From: Planctomycetota bacterium
GTDB lineage: Bacteria > Planctomycetota > B15-G4 > SIAN01
Reading direction: 5' to 3'
Assembly: GCA_016795285.1 (NCBI GenBank)
Contig: JAEUIC010000041.1
Span: forward strand, 94,953 to 158,952
DNA: 64,000 bases
The position numbers and the translations under genes were made by a program. The notes below the pieces were generated by a model. That model was not told the DNA's origin. It saw nothing but the letters and a program-made list of their open reading frames with translations, and made no database searches. Below are positions 18,300 to 26,750 of this stretch, one piece after another (position 1 is the stretch's first letter; each line of letters starts with the position of its first letter).

Positions 18300-21047
18300 A
18301 TGCGAGCCGGGAATCGCGTCGTCGTAAGGAACGCGCTCGTCGCGGTCGTCGCGTTGGTGGCGATCGCGGCGTGGAGTCTCGCGCCGCGCTCGAAGCTCGA
18401 CGATCGGTCGCGGAGAGGATCGGGCGAGCCGACGTCGACGGCGCTGCCGGTGCCTGCGGGCGGGCTGGAATCTGAGTCGAACGCGGTCGCCGACTCCGCG
18501 GCGGTCGTCGTTCGCGAGCAAGAGGCGTCGGCTTCTGGGGTGACGCCCACTGTCGAACTCGGCGTCACCGCGACGTTGGCGGGGCGCATCGTCGACGAGT
18601 CGGGGCGTGGCGTTGTCGGCGCCAGGTTCGTGGCGAAGCTCCCTGAACGCGCCGTGACGGTGGGGGCCGACGCTGCGGGCGTGTTCCGCGTCGACGAGCT
18701 GCCGATCCACATCGTCGCGCTCGTTCACGCGAAGGCGCCGCTGGCGGTCGGGCGGGAGTTCGAGGTGACGCTCGTGCCGGGCACGCGCGACCTCGGCGAC
18801 CTCGTCGTGACGGCCGCGCGAACCCTCACGGCCACGATCGTCGACGAAGCGGGGGTGCCGGTCCCCGGCCTGCAGGTGCGGCTCGAGTCGGTTGGTTTCG
18901 TCGCGGCCGCGAGCTCCGACCCGAGCGGGCAGCTCGACTTCGGCGAGGTGCCGCGCACGACGGTCGAACTCCGGGTCGAGACCGCTCCGTGGCGGCTCGT
19001 CGCGCCCGTCTCGCGGAGTTGCGAGCCCGACGTCGAGGTTGTGCGACTCGTGGTCGCTCGCGGCGGCAGCCTGTTCGGAACCGTGCGGGACGAGGCGGGG
19101 AGCCCGCTCGCCGACGTCGCCGTGCGGGCGGAGTCGAGCTACGAGGCGCGGCCGCGATCGACGACGAGTCGCGCCGACGGCAGCTACCACCTCGAACTCG
19201 AACCGCAGCTCACTTGGGACGTCCAGTTCGAGCGCGCGGGCGTCCCGCCGTTCACGGCGACCAACGTGCGAGGCGACGCCGGGCGGCTCGACGTGATCCT
19301 CGAGGCGCGCCATCGCTGCATCGTCCGGCTCGAGGGCGACGTCGGTGCCGGCAGCATCGTCGAACTGCTACGCGACGACGACCGGAAGCGTGACGCGCCG
19401 CCGCGCGTCGTGGCGCGCGAGCGGGTCGATCCGCAGCGCTCTCGCTCGGTCGTCCTCTGCTTCGACTCGGCGGGCAGCTACCACGCGCGCGCGCGATCGG
19501 TCGGGGCCGCCGCAGGGTGGCGCCGATCGGAGCCGTTCACCGTGGCGCGCGACGCGGCGCCCGCCACGATCGAGCGGTCGATCGATCTCGCCGGCGGCAC
19601 GACGCTCGACGTCGAGCTCGCGGGGGCCGGCGTGCGACCCGGCGATTGGGTCTTCCTGTCGTCGAGCTCACCGAAGCGGATCGAGGCCGAGCGGGCGCGC
19701 GCCTCGTGGCTCGGGAGCAGCGAGCTCGCGCGCGGCAGGTTCGACGGTTTCGACGCGGCGGCACGGGTCGACGCGAGAGGTGCGACGCGCTTCGTCGCGC
19801 TCGATCCTGGCGAGTACGAGGTCCTCTTCGGGGGTGCCCTCGGCGTGCCGGCGACGCGGCTCGGTGTCGTGGAGGTGGCGGAGGCGCCCGCCCGTTTCGG
19901 CGCGACCGTTCTGGGCCTGGGCTCGATCGAGGGCAGCGTCACGACGACTGCGGGGAAGGCACTCCCCGGTTGTCCGATCGTCTGCTGCAACGCCTTCGGC
20001 TCGTACCGAACGGCACGTACGGATGCGTCTGGCGCGTTCCGTTTCGCGGAGCTCCTGCCGGGTCGCTACGCCGTCGTTCCGCGCCGCAGCGGCGCCGCCG
20101 TCGTGGTCGCCCTCGGTGCGATCCAGATCGAGGCGGATGCGAACGAGAACGTCACCGTGCGCGCGTCGAGTCCCGAGGGCGCGGCCGGGTCCGTGGTCAT
20201 CGTGCCATCGGGTGGCGCTGCTCGCTGCGACCTCGTCGTGGTGGACGAGGAGAACCGCTCCCTCGAGGGGCGCGTCGAGTGTGATCGGCAGGGGATCGGC
20301 GGGGCGCTTCTCCTCTGCCGGAGCCTCCCCGATCTCGCGGAGGTGACGGCAAGGACCACTTCCGACGGACGGTTCGAGCTGGCGGGGCTGCATGGAGCGC
20401 GCCAGCAACTTGAGGTCTGGATCGACGACACGCTGTGGCATTCGCGAACGGTCGCCACTCGGGCCGCCGACACGCCGGCGAACCCGCTCACGATCGAGCT
20501 CTCCTCCGGCACGGCGCGACTCCGGCTGGTCGATGGGGCGTCGGGTGCACCGATCGCGAACTGTGTGGTGGGACTCTCCGAGGTCGAGCGGCGCGAACGG
20601 GAGGCGGCTCGTCGCGCTCCGGCCCGCTTCACGCGGACGACGGATGCGACGGGCGCGCTGATCGTGGAACGACTCCCGCTTGCCGAGTACCGGATCGATG
20701 TCGCGACGAGAGGCTTCCAGCGACCTGAAGCGTGGCTCGACGTCGACGCGCTGAAGTCGCAGGAACCGGTCGAGCTCGCGCTCGAGCGCGGCGGGTGGAT
20801 CCGCGTGAGCCGGAGCGTCGACGCCGTGTTGCGTGACGTTGCGGGATTCCGATTCGAGCTCGAAATCGACGGCGCCAGTTACGAGAGCACCGCGTGGTTC
20901 GACGAGCTCGGCTTCGCCTGGATCGAGTGTGGCCGCGGCGCCGAGGTGGTTCTGCGCCTCTTCCCCGTCGACGCTGCGGGAGCGGGAAGACGGATCGAGC
21001 GGCGCTTCCCCCTCGCGCCGAACGAGGTCGCCACGCTCGAGCGCTAG
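18300..21047 (+). CDS. Large exported protein with carboxypeptidase-regulatory-like repeats
   Basis: A 915-residue protein with an N-terminal membrane anchor or uncleaved signal (ALVAVVALVAIAAWSL). Several CarboxypepD_reg-type beta-sandwich units follow, recognisable by G-x-V-x-D-x-x-G-x-P/G-V-x-G-A patterns: AGRIVDESGRGVVGA, ATIVDEAGVPVPGL, FGTVRDEAGSPLADV, and later SVTTTAGKALPG and ASGAFRFAELLPG. No catalytic domain is recognised. Start ATG 18300 has GGAG 6 nt upstream; a GTG at 18282 is in frame but poorer. It stands alone, 42 nt after the photolyase, on the same strand. Such repeats usually mean a surface or periplasmic structural or binding protein; its specific role is unknown. Confidence 0.82.
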   Translation: MRAGNRVVVRNALVAVVALVAIAAWSLAPRSKLDDRSRRGSGEPTSTALPVPAGGLESESNAVADSAAVVVREQEASASGVTPTVELGVTATLAGRIVDESGRGVVGARFVAKLPERAVTVGADAAGVFRVDELPIHIVALVHAKAPLAVGREFEVTLVPGTRDLGDLVVTAARTLTATIVDEAGVPVPGLQVRLESVGFVAAASSDPSGQLDFGEVPRTTVELRVETAPWRLVAPVSRSCEPDVEVVRLVVARGGSLFGTVRDEAGSPLADVAVRAESSYEARPRSTTSRADGSYHLELEPQLTWDVQFERAGVPPFTATNVRGDAGRLDVILEARHRCIVRLEGDVGAGSIVELLRDDDRKRDAPPRVVARERVDPQRSRSVVLCFDSAGSYHARARSVGAAAGWRRSEPFTVARDAAPATIERSIDLAGGTTLDVELAGAGVRPGDWVFLSSSSPKRIEAERARASWLGSSELARGRFDGFDAAARVDARGATRFVALDPGEYEVLFGGALGVPATRLGVVEVAEAPARFGATVLGLGSIEGSVTTTAGKALPGCPIVCCNAFGSYRTARTDASGAFRFAELLPGRYAVVPRRSGAAVVVALGAIQIEADANENVTVRASSPEGAAGSVVIVPSGGAARCDLVVVDEENRSLEGRVECDRQGIGGALLLCRSLPDLAEVTARTTSDGRFELAGLHGARQQLEVWIDDTLWHSRTVATRAADTPANPLTIELSSGTARLRLVDGASGAPIANCVVGLSEVERREREAARRAPARFTRTTDATGALIVERLPLAEYRIDVATRGFQRPEAWLDVDALKSQEPVELALERGGWIRVSRSVDAVLRDVAGFRFELEIDGASYESTAWFDELGFAWIECGRGAEVVLRLFPVDAAGAGRRIERRFPLAPNEVATLER

Positions 21048-21085
21048 CGGCGGTGGCCTGACGCTTCGTCAGCAGGCGACGAGCA

Positions 21086-21133
21086 GGTGGCGGGGCACTT
21101 GCACCACCCACGGTGGCGGGGCAGTTCCACCAC
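21086..21133 (+). repeat. Near-identical 22-nt direct repeats upstream of the P450 gene
   Basis: Copies at 21086-21107 and 21112-21133 differ at two positions: ggtggcggggca is followed by cttg in the first and gttc in the second, then caccac. Each copy is bounded by ggtgg and ccac, so each can fold. The 26-nt period is about 2.5 helical turns. They end 60 nt before the P450 ATG and could bind a regulator. Confidence 0.5.
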
Positions 21134-21193
21134 GGCCTTCGACTTGCGCTCCGCGGGACGAGGCGCGTCCTCTCTCCTCGCGGAGCTCGCTCG

Positions 21194-22627
21194 ATGGCGT
21201 CGGTCACCGCACTGCCCCCGGGGCCGCGCGAGTCGCCGCTGCGGCAGCTGGTGCGCTATGTCCCGCACCCCGCGGAATTCCTCGAGGAGTGCGGCCGCGC
21301 CTTCGGCCCGCGCTTCACGATGCGACTCGCCGGCTTCGGCACCTTCGTCCAACTGGCGCAACCGGCCGCCGTGCAGGAGCTCTTCCGCGGCGATCCGACG
21401 CAGCTCCACTCCGGCGAGGCGAACGCGTTCCTCGCGGTGACGGTCGGCCGGCGCTCGGTGCTGGTGCTCGACGAAGCGGCGCACGCCGACCAGCGGCGCG
21501 TGCTGGTGCCTCCGCTCCACGGTTCGCGCATGCAGGCGAGGGTGGAGCCGATGCGCCGCGCCACCGAAGCGGCGTTGCGCGACTGGCCGCTCGGGCGGGC
21601 CGTCCCGCTCGAGCCGCTCATGCGCGACCTCACGCTGCGCACGATGCTCGACGTCGTGCTGGGCATCGGCGAGGCGGAGGCGCGCGAAGTGGCCGCGCAG
21701 CGCCTCGGCCGCGACCTCGCGAAACTCCTCTCCTACGCGCGCACGCCGTTCGCGATCGTCTTCGCCAACCTCGCGCCGCACGAGCTGCTGCGCCGTGTCC
21801 CGTTCCTGCCCTACTACCGCGAGCTGCGCCGCATCCACGCCGCGCTCGACCAGCGCATCGAGCGGCGCCGCGCCGCGATGCGATCACCTGATCGCGCGGT
21901 CGAGCCGACCGACCGCGCCGCGCCGCCGGGCGACCTGCTCTCCGAGCTGCTGCGGGCGACGCGCGCGGACGGGCGTCCGATCGACGACGGCGAGATCCGC
22001 GACGCGTTGATGACGATCCTCGTCGCCGGCCACGACACGACGGCGGTGGCGCTCGCGTGGCTCTTCCTGCAGATCGGCGAACGCGACGGGGTCCAGCAGC
22101 GGCTGCGTGCGGAACTCCGCGCCGTGACCGGCGGCGAACCGATCGCCGCCGACCACCTGCCGCGCCTCACCTACCTCGACGCGGTGGTGCGCGAGTCGCT
22201 GCGCCTCTGCACGGTCGTCCCCTTCGTCACGCGGCGGCTCACGGTGCCGCTGCGTGTCGATGGCCACGACTACCCGGCCGGCGTCCACCTCTGCCCGTGC
22301 ATCCACCTCGTCCATCGCGATCCCGAGCTCTACCCCGAGCCGGAGCGGTTCCGTCCCGAGCGCTTCCTCGAGCGCAAGTTCGGGCCGCACGAGTGGCTCC
22401 CGTTCGGCGGCGGCGAGCGCCTCTGCACCGGGATGGCCTTCGCGCTGACCGAGATGAAGGTGGTCGCCGCGACGCTCCTCGCCGCGCTCGAGCTGGAGCG
22501 GCCACGCGACGCCGCGACGAAGCGCGTGCGCAGCGGCGTGCTGATCGCCCCGTCCGACGGCGTGGTGGTGGTCGCGCAGCGATCGCCGATCGCCGGCGCC
22601 GCTACTTCCGCCGCGTCCACTCCATGA
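21194..22627 (+). CDS. Cytochrome P450
   Basis: A 477-residue soluble-type bacterial P450 monooxygenase. The I-helix oxygen-activation motif is AGHDTT, the K-helix ExxR is VRESLRL, the PERF motif is FRPERFLERKF, and the heme loop FGGGERLCTG supplies the thiolate Cys411. The N-terminus (PPGPRESPLRQLVRY) lacks a membrane anchor. ATG 21194 has GGAG 8 nt upstream and gives the family N-terminus; the frame stays open back to 21113. No ferredoxin or reductase gene is adjacent, so electrons must come from elsewhere. The 3' end overlaps the convergent DUF1579-like gene by 26 nt. Substrate unknown; sequence style resembles CYP110/CYP135-like groups, but I cannot assign a family. Confidence 0.95.
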   Translation: MASVTALPPGPRESPLRQLVRYVPHPAEFLEECGRAFGPRFTMRLAGFGTFVQLAQPAAVQELFRGDPTQLHSGEANAFLAVTVGRRSVLVLDEAAHADQRRVLVPPLHGSRMQARVEPMRRATEAALRDWPLGRAVPLEPLMRDLTLRTMLDVVLGIGEAEAREVAAQRLGRDLAKLLSYARTPFAIVFANLAPHELLRRVPFLPYYRELRRIHAALDQRIERRRAAMRSPDRAVEPTDRAAPPGDLLSELLRATRADGRPIDDGEIRDALMTILVAGHDTTAVALAWLFLQIGERDGVQQRLRAELRAVTGGEPIAADHLPRLTYLDAVVRESLRLCTVVPFVTRRLTVPLRVDGHDYPAGVHLCPCIHLVHRDPELYPEPERFRPERFLERKFGPHEWLPFGGGERLCTGMAFALTEMKVVAATLLAALELERPRDAATKRVRSGVLIAPSDGVVVVAQRSPIAGAATSAASTP

Positions 22628-23195
22628 TCCACGACTGATCCCACGTCTTGCCGTCGTCGCGCGACACCGCCTGGTACCAACGGCACGAGCGCTTCGTGAT
22701 CTCGTCCCACGCGCCGCGCACGATGATCGGCTTGCCCTCCTCGACGTCGTCGCCGTCCCAGAGGCCGACGCCATCGACGAAGCTGCCCCACGCGGGCGCC
22801 GCCGCCAGCACGCCGTCGCGGCTGTTCATCCAGTAGTCGGCCCACAGCCGCTTGCTGCGCTCGAGGATGCGCAGCCCCATGCCGCTGAACTTGCGCTCGG
22901 GGATGCGCAGCTCCTCGACGCTGACCAGGCCGTCGAGCAGGCGATGGACGGTCGCCTCGCCGTCGAACTCGTCCCACTCGTCGCCCTTCCTCTGGCGGTT
23001 CTCGATGGTCCATTCGCCGGCGAGGAAGTCGAAGTCGCCCGGCTTGCCGGTCGGCTTCGGCGGCGTCGCATCGCGCCGCGCGCGCGGTGCCGGGAGCGGG
23101 CCGGGCAACGCGCCAGGCAATGCGCCGCTGGCCGCCAACCCCACCGCCATCTGCAGGACCGTCCGTCGCTGGATCGCCGCCGCATCGTCGCTCAT
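22602..23195 (-). CDS. Exported DUF1579-like protein
   Basis: A 197-residue protein. Its N-terminus has paired arginines before a hydrophobic run (RRTVLQMAVGLAASG), a possible Tat or Sec signal, followed by a proline-rich linker with repeated ALPG. The rest matches the DUF1579 pattern: FDFLAGEWTIENR, then R-ILERSKRLWADYWMN, GLWDGDD, and a C-terminal DDGKTWDQSWIMEW. This lipocalin-like fold family is common in planctomycetes and proteobacteria but has no established function. It is convergent with the P450 (26-nt overlap) and precedes the frameshifted WYL regulator on the same strand; the gap to that gene is 67 nt. Confidence 0.8.
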   Translation of the reverse strand: MSDDAAAIQRRTVLQMAVGLAASGALPGALPGPLPAPRARRDATPPKPTGKPGDFDFLAGEWTIENRQRKGDEWDEFDGEATVHRLLDGLVSVEELRIPERKFSGMGLRILERSKRLWADYWMNSRDGVLAAAPAWGSFVDGVGLWDGDDVEEGKPIIVRGAWDEITKRSCRWYQAVSRDDGKTWDQSWIMEWTRRK

Positions 23196-23262
23196 CGCAG
23201 GCTCCTTGGCTTCCGGGTCGATTCGCCTGCGACACGATCACCGCCGTGCGTGACGCCGAGCG

Positions 23263-24242
23263 TCAGCGTTTCCGGTTGCGCGCCGCTCCGTAGACCTTGC
23301 GGAGCGCCTCGAGCCGCTCGGCGAGCGCGACCCGCAGCTCCGGCGGCTCGAGCGCTTCGACGTCGGGTCCCAGACGGAGCAGCTCGCCGACGGCGACCTC
23401 GATCGACTCGATCGGGAGCGCGATGCGATGCCACCCGTCGGCGTCGAGCGGACCGGCCGCCGCCACCGCGCGCGCCGTCGCGAAGTCGAGGCGCGCGAGG
23501 CGGTGGAGCGCCGCCGGCCGCGCTCGCACCAGCGCCCGCCCCGCCTGCATGCGCGCCTCGTACTCCTTCGCGAACTGCTTCCAGTAGCGGCGCAGCTCGA
23601 AGCGCGGCGGCACCTTGCCGACCTCCTCTTCGACGTGGAGCTCGAGGATCGAGCCGACGCGGTAGGTGCGCGGCTGCGTTCCGACGGCGGCGACGAGGTA
23701 CCAGACGCCCGCCTTCAGCACGAGCCCGAGCGGCAGCACGCGCCGCTCGACGATCCCCTTCCAGCGCTCGTAGCGCATCTGCACCAGCCGCCCGCTCCAG
23801 ACCGCCAGCGCGAGTTGCGGCAGCAGGCGCTGCGGATCGGGCCCTGGAACCAGGCGATCGGATCGAGGTGGAAGCGCGCCGCGACGCGCTTCGCCGCGTG
23901 CGCCGTCGACTCGGGCAGCGCCGCCAGCAGCTTGAGCCGCATCGTCTCGGCCGCCGTCCCGAGCCCGAGCTCCTCCGCGGCGAACGGCACGCCGGCGAGG
24001 AAGAGGCTCTCCGCCTCGGGCCGATCGAGTCCCGTGAGCCGCGTCTGGTAGCCGTCGCGCAGCGCGAAGCCGCCCTGCCGCCCGGTCTCCGCGACGATCG
24101 GCACGCCGGCAGCGCTCAACGCATCGATGTCGCGGTAGATCGTCCGCACCGACACCTCGAAGACCTCGGCCAACGCGCGCGCCGAGACGCGCCCCTGCGT
24201 CTTCAGCCGCAACAGGATCGAGAGGAGCCGGCTCGCTTGCAT
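23263..24242 (-). pseudogene. WYL-domain transcriptional regulator interrupted by a frameshift
   Basis: The N-terminal frame (ATG 24242) encodes a DeoR-type helix-turn-helix (GRVSARALAEVFEVSVRTIYRDID) and the start of the WYL region up to RFHLDPIAWFQGP, then runs into unrelated residues and a stop at 23715. The matching rest of the protein, starting GPDPQRLLPQLALAVWSG and continuing RYERWKG...LGLVLKAGVWYLVA to a stop at 23263, is in the -1 frame. Joined, it would be an ordinary regulator of roughly 325 residues. The switch lies at 23838-23844. Explanations are a one-base deletion in a G run (mutation or assembly error) or programmed -1 frameshifting. It is divergent from the SDR gene, its likeliest target. 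Confidence 0.82.
23806..23844 (-). promoter_or_regulatory. Slippery heptamer and downstream hairpin at the WYL frame junction
   Basis: On the minus strand the zero-frame reads CAG GGC CCG, giving G GGC CCG, an X-XXY-YYZ heptamer at 23838-23844. A -1 slip gives GGG CCC GAT, exactly the frame of the C-terminal half. Five nt downstream, CAGCGC (23827-23832) can pair with GCGCTG (23806-23811) across a 15-nt loop. This is the layout of a -1 recoding signal, but a plain indel is at least as likely. Confidence 0.4.
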
Positions 24243-24371
24243 GGCGCCGCAGGATGCCGCGGCGGTGGGGCGGGAGGGAGCGGTGCGCGGCGCCCCCGTA
24301 CCATGCGCCGCGCATCGGTCGCGGCCACGGTGGCGTCAATGGTGGCGGCAACGGTCGCAGTGGAGCTTGGC

Positions 24372-25370
24372 ATGAAGCGGTGGCAACTCGTCGCGTCGTT
24401 CGGGGCGTTCGCGCTGCTCGGTACTTGGTGGGCGGCGCAGGGGAGCGCGGCGGCGCCGCAAGCTTCGCCACCGGCCGCGCCCGCCGCGGCGTCGCCCGCT
24501 CCGCAGCGCGCGGTGCTGGTCACCGGGGCGAGCTCCGGCATCGGCCGCAAGACGACCGAGCTGCTCGCGGCGAACGGCTTCTTCGTCTACGCCGGCGCGC
24601 GCAAGGAGGCCGACCTCGCGGAGCTCGGCAAGCTCGCGAACGTGCAGCCGATCGAGCTCGACGTGACGAAGCAGGAGCAGATCGACGAGGCGGTGCAGAC
24701 GGTGCGCGACGGCGGGCGCGGGCTCTGGGGGCTCATCAACAACGCGGGCGTCGCGGTGCTCGGGCCGCTGATCGAGCTGCGCGAGAGCGACCTCGACTTC
24801 CAGCTCGATGCCAACGTCTACGGCCCCTACCGCATGACGCAGGCGTTCGCGCCGCTCCTGATCGAGAGCAAGGGGCGCGTCGCGACGACTGGCTCGATCT
24901 CCGGCATCGTCACGTGGGCGATGGGCGGCGCTTACACGATGAGTAAGCACGCGGTCGAGGCGTTCAGCGACACGCTCGCTGCCGAGCTCGCGCCCTTCGG
25001 CGTGCAGGTGAGCCTGATCGACCCGGGCAACTACAAGAGCGAGATCATGGCGAACATGCGCCAGCGCCTGCTCGACTCGGGCTACGCGAGCAAGGGCTCG
25101 CGCTACGAGAGGATGATGGAGCTGCTCCTCGCCAGCCCGACCGATCGCGATCAGTACAAGGAGCCCGACGAGGTGGCGCAGGCGTTCCTGGCCGCGATGA
25201 GCGCGGAGAAGCCGAAGCGCCGCTACCTCGTCGTCCCGAACCAGGCGGAGGCAGCGACGACGATCAAGGCGGCGCTCGCGCGCGTCGTCCAGCTCAACGC
25301 CGACCAGCCCTACACCTACGATCGCGACGCGCTGGTGAAGCTGCTCGATGAGGCGCTGGCGGCGCGATAG
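24372..25370 (+). CDS. Membrane-anchored short-chain dehydrogenase/reductase
   Basis: A 332-residue classical SDR. The first 25 residues form a membrane anchor or signal (QLVASFGAFALLGTWWA), then an alanine/proline linker, then the Rossmann motif VTGASSGIG, the NNAG motif, catalytic Ser in TGSISG and the Y-x-x-x-K motif AYTMSKH. The C-terminal part (DPGNYKSEI) resembles retinol/hydroxysteroid-type SDRs of the 17-beta-HSD1 style. ATG 24372 has GGAG 6 nt upstream; ATG 24303 is an in-frame alternative. It is divergent from the WYL regulator, whose start is 130 nt away, suggesting regulation by it. NAD(P) preference and substrate are unknown; an extracytoplasmic SDR would be unusual, so the anchor probably holds it facing the cytoplasm. 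Confidence 0.9.
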   Translation: MKRWQLVASFGAFALLGTWWAAQGSAAAPQASPPAAPAAASPAPQRAVLVTGASSGIGRKTTELLAANGFFVYAGARKEADLAELGKLANVQPIELDVTKQEQIDEAVQTVRDGGRGLWGLINNAGVAVLGPLIELRESDLDFQLDANVYGPYRMTQAFAPLLIESKGRVATTGSISGIVTWAMGGAYTMSKHAVEAFSDTLAAELAPFGVQVSLIDPGNYKSEIMANMRQRLLDSGYASKGSRYERMMELLLASPTDRDQYKEPDEVAQAFLAAMSAEKPKRRYLVVPNQAEAATTIKAALARVVQLNADQPYTYDRDALVKLLDEALAAR

Positions 25371-25454
25371 GGCGCCTGCGATGCAGTGAAACCTTGCGAC
25401 GCAGCGCGCCGCGCTCGTAGGCTGCGCCGCTCTTCTCTCGCGAAGGAGTCTCGC

Positions 25455-26750
25455 TTGCTTCGCTCGCTTCGATCTGGCGGCGCTCTCGCGCTGCTCGCTG
25501 CGGCGGCTTGGCCCGCGTTGGCAACGCCGCCCGCATTCGCGGCGCCGCCCGCGCGCGCGTTGCCGCAAGCCGCACCCGCTGTGACACCCGCTGGTGCCCC
25601 CTCGTTCCCGCGCCTGCTGGTCTACGGCGGCGATCTCACCATCGTCGAGCAGATCGCGCCGGTCGTGCTGACGGCGGGGCGCAACACGGTGCGGCTCGAC
25701 TTCGTGCGCGGCAACGCCGACGTCGCGTCGCTCGAGGTGGTGCCGCTCGATCGCCCGGGCGAGGTGAAGGTCGCCGCGCTCTTCCGCCGCGACGACCTCG
25801 GCAACGCCACCTTCGTCGAGCTCGACGCCGCGAAGCCGGGCCCCGAGCGGCTGCGGCTGCGCTACGCGGCGCGCGGGCTCGCAGCGGGCGTCGCCTACGC
25901 GGCCACCTTCGACGCCGCGAAGGGGACGCTCGACCTCGTGCAGGAGCTCGAGATCAGCAACGGCAGCGGCGAGAGCTTCGCGCAGGCCGACGTGCGCGCC
26001 GTCTTCGGCGTGGTGCGCACCGTGCCGTCGACCGCCGTGCTCCACGGTCGCGCCCCCGATCCCGATCCCAACGCGCCGGCCGGCCTGCCGACGCCGCCGC
26101 TCGCGCAGGACTTGGCCGAGCACACCGTGGTGCCGTTCGGGTCGCCGCTCGCGCTGCCGGACGGCGTCACCGTGCGCCGCCGCGCGCTCGAGCGGCGCGA
26201 CCTGCCGACCACGCTCGAGTGGCGCTGGGACGCCGGCGCGTGGGGCGGCCGCGTCTGGCGCGTCGCGAAGGTGGCGAACGGGCCGGGCAGCGCGCTCGGC
26301 GGCGTCACCGGCGTCACGCTGCAGCCGGGCAGCCTCTTCCTAGTCGAACGCGAGGCGGGCGCGACCGAGCGATTCGTGCGCGGCGGCAGCTTCGGCCCGC
26401 TCGTGCCGGGCCAGGAGCTCGAGCTCGATCTCGGGCCGACGCCGGAGCTGTCGGTCGAGCGGACGGTGATCGATCTGCAGCGCGGCGACCTCGTCTTCGG
26501 CGACTACAACAAGGCGCTCGTCTCCTACTCGGAGACGGAGAGCGTGAAGCTCGTCCTCGACAACCGCGCCGCCGTGCCGCGCACGCTGACGGTGACCGAG
26601 CGCGTCAGCACCGCCTCCTTCGAGCTCACCGCATCGAGCGCGCCGGCCAACCGCAAGGACCAGGTGACGCTCGAGTGGAAGGTCGAGCTGCCGGCCGCCA
26701 CCAAGGTCGAACTCACCTACACGGTGAAGAAGACGAACCTCCACCCATGA
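25455..26750 (+). CDS. Exported DUF4139-type protein, first paralogue
   Basis: A 431-residue secreted protein. TTG 25455 is the start, since GAAGGAG (25442-25448) lies 6 nt upstream and a clean signal peptide (LRSLRSGGALALLAAAAWPALA) follows. The body matches the DUF4139/MuiA-like pattern: an N-terminal beta domain (LLVYGGDLTIVEQIAP, TAGRNTVRLDF), a middle ELEISNGSGESFAQADVR segment and a C-terminal VERTVIDLQRGD, YNKALVSYSETESVKLVLDNR and LEWKVELPAATKVELTYTV. Function is unknown for the family. It overlaps its paralogue at 26747 by ATGA and heads a three-gene coupled operon ending in a metalloprotease. The two paralogues probably act as a pair outside the cytoplasm. Confidence 0.83.
   Translation: MLRSLRSGGALALLAAAAWPALATPPAFAAPPARALPQAAPAVTPAGAPSFPRLLVYGGDLTIVEQIAPVVLTAGRNTVRLDFVRGNADVASLEVVPLDRPGEVKVAALFRRDDLGNATFVELDAAKPGPERLRLRYAARGLAAGVAYAATFDAAKGTLDLVQELEISNGSGESFAQADVRAVFGVVRTVPSTAVLHGRAPDPDPNAPAGLPTPPLAQDLAEHTVVPFGSPLALPDGVTVRRRALERRDLPTTLEWRWDAGAWGGRVWRVAKVANGPGSALGGVTGVTLQPGSLFLVEREAGATERFVRGGSFGPLVPGQELELDLGPTPELSVERTVIDLQRGDLVFGDYNKALVSYSETESVKLVLDNRAAVPRTLTVTERVSTASFELTASSAPANRKDQVTLEWKVELPAATKVELTYTVKKTNLHP

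Noticed and set aside
23715..24242. Annotating the N-terminal WYL fragment as an independent 175-residue regulator
   Set aside because: Its last 35 residues after WFQGP are frame-shifted nonsense; the natural continuation is in the -1 frame.
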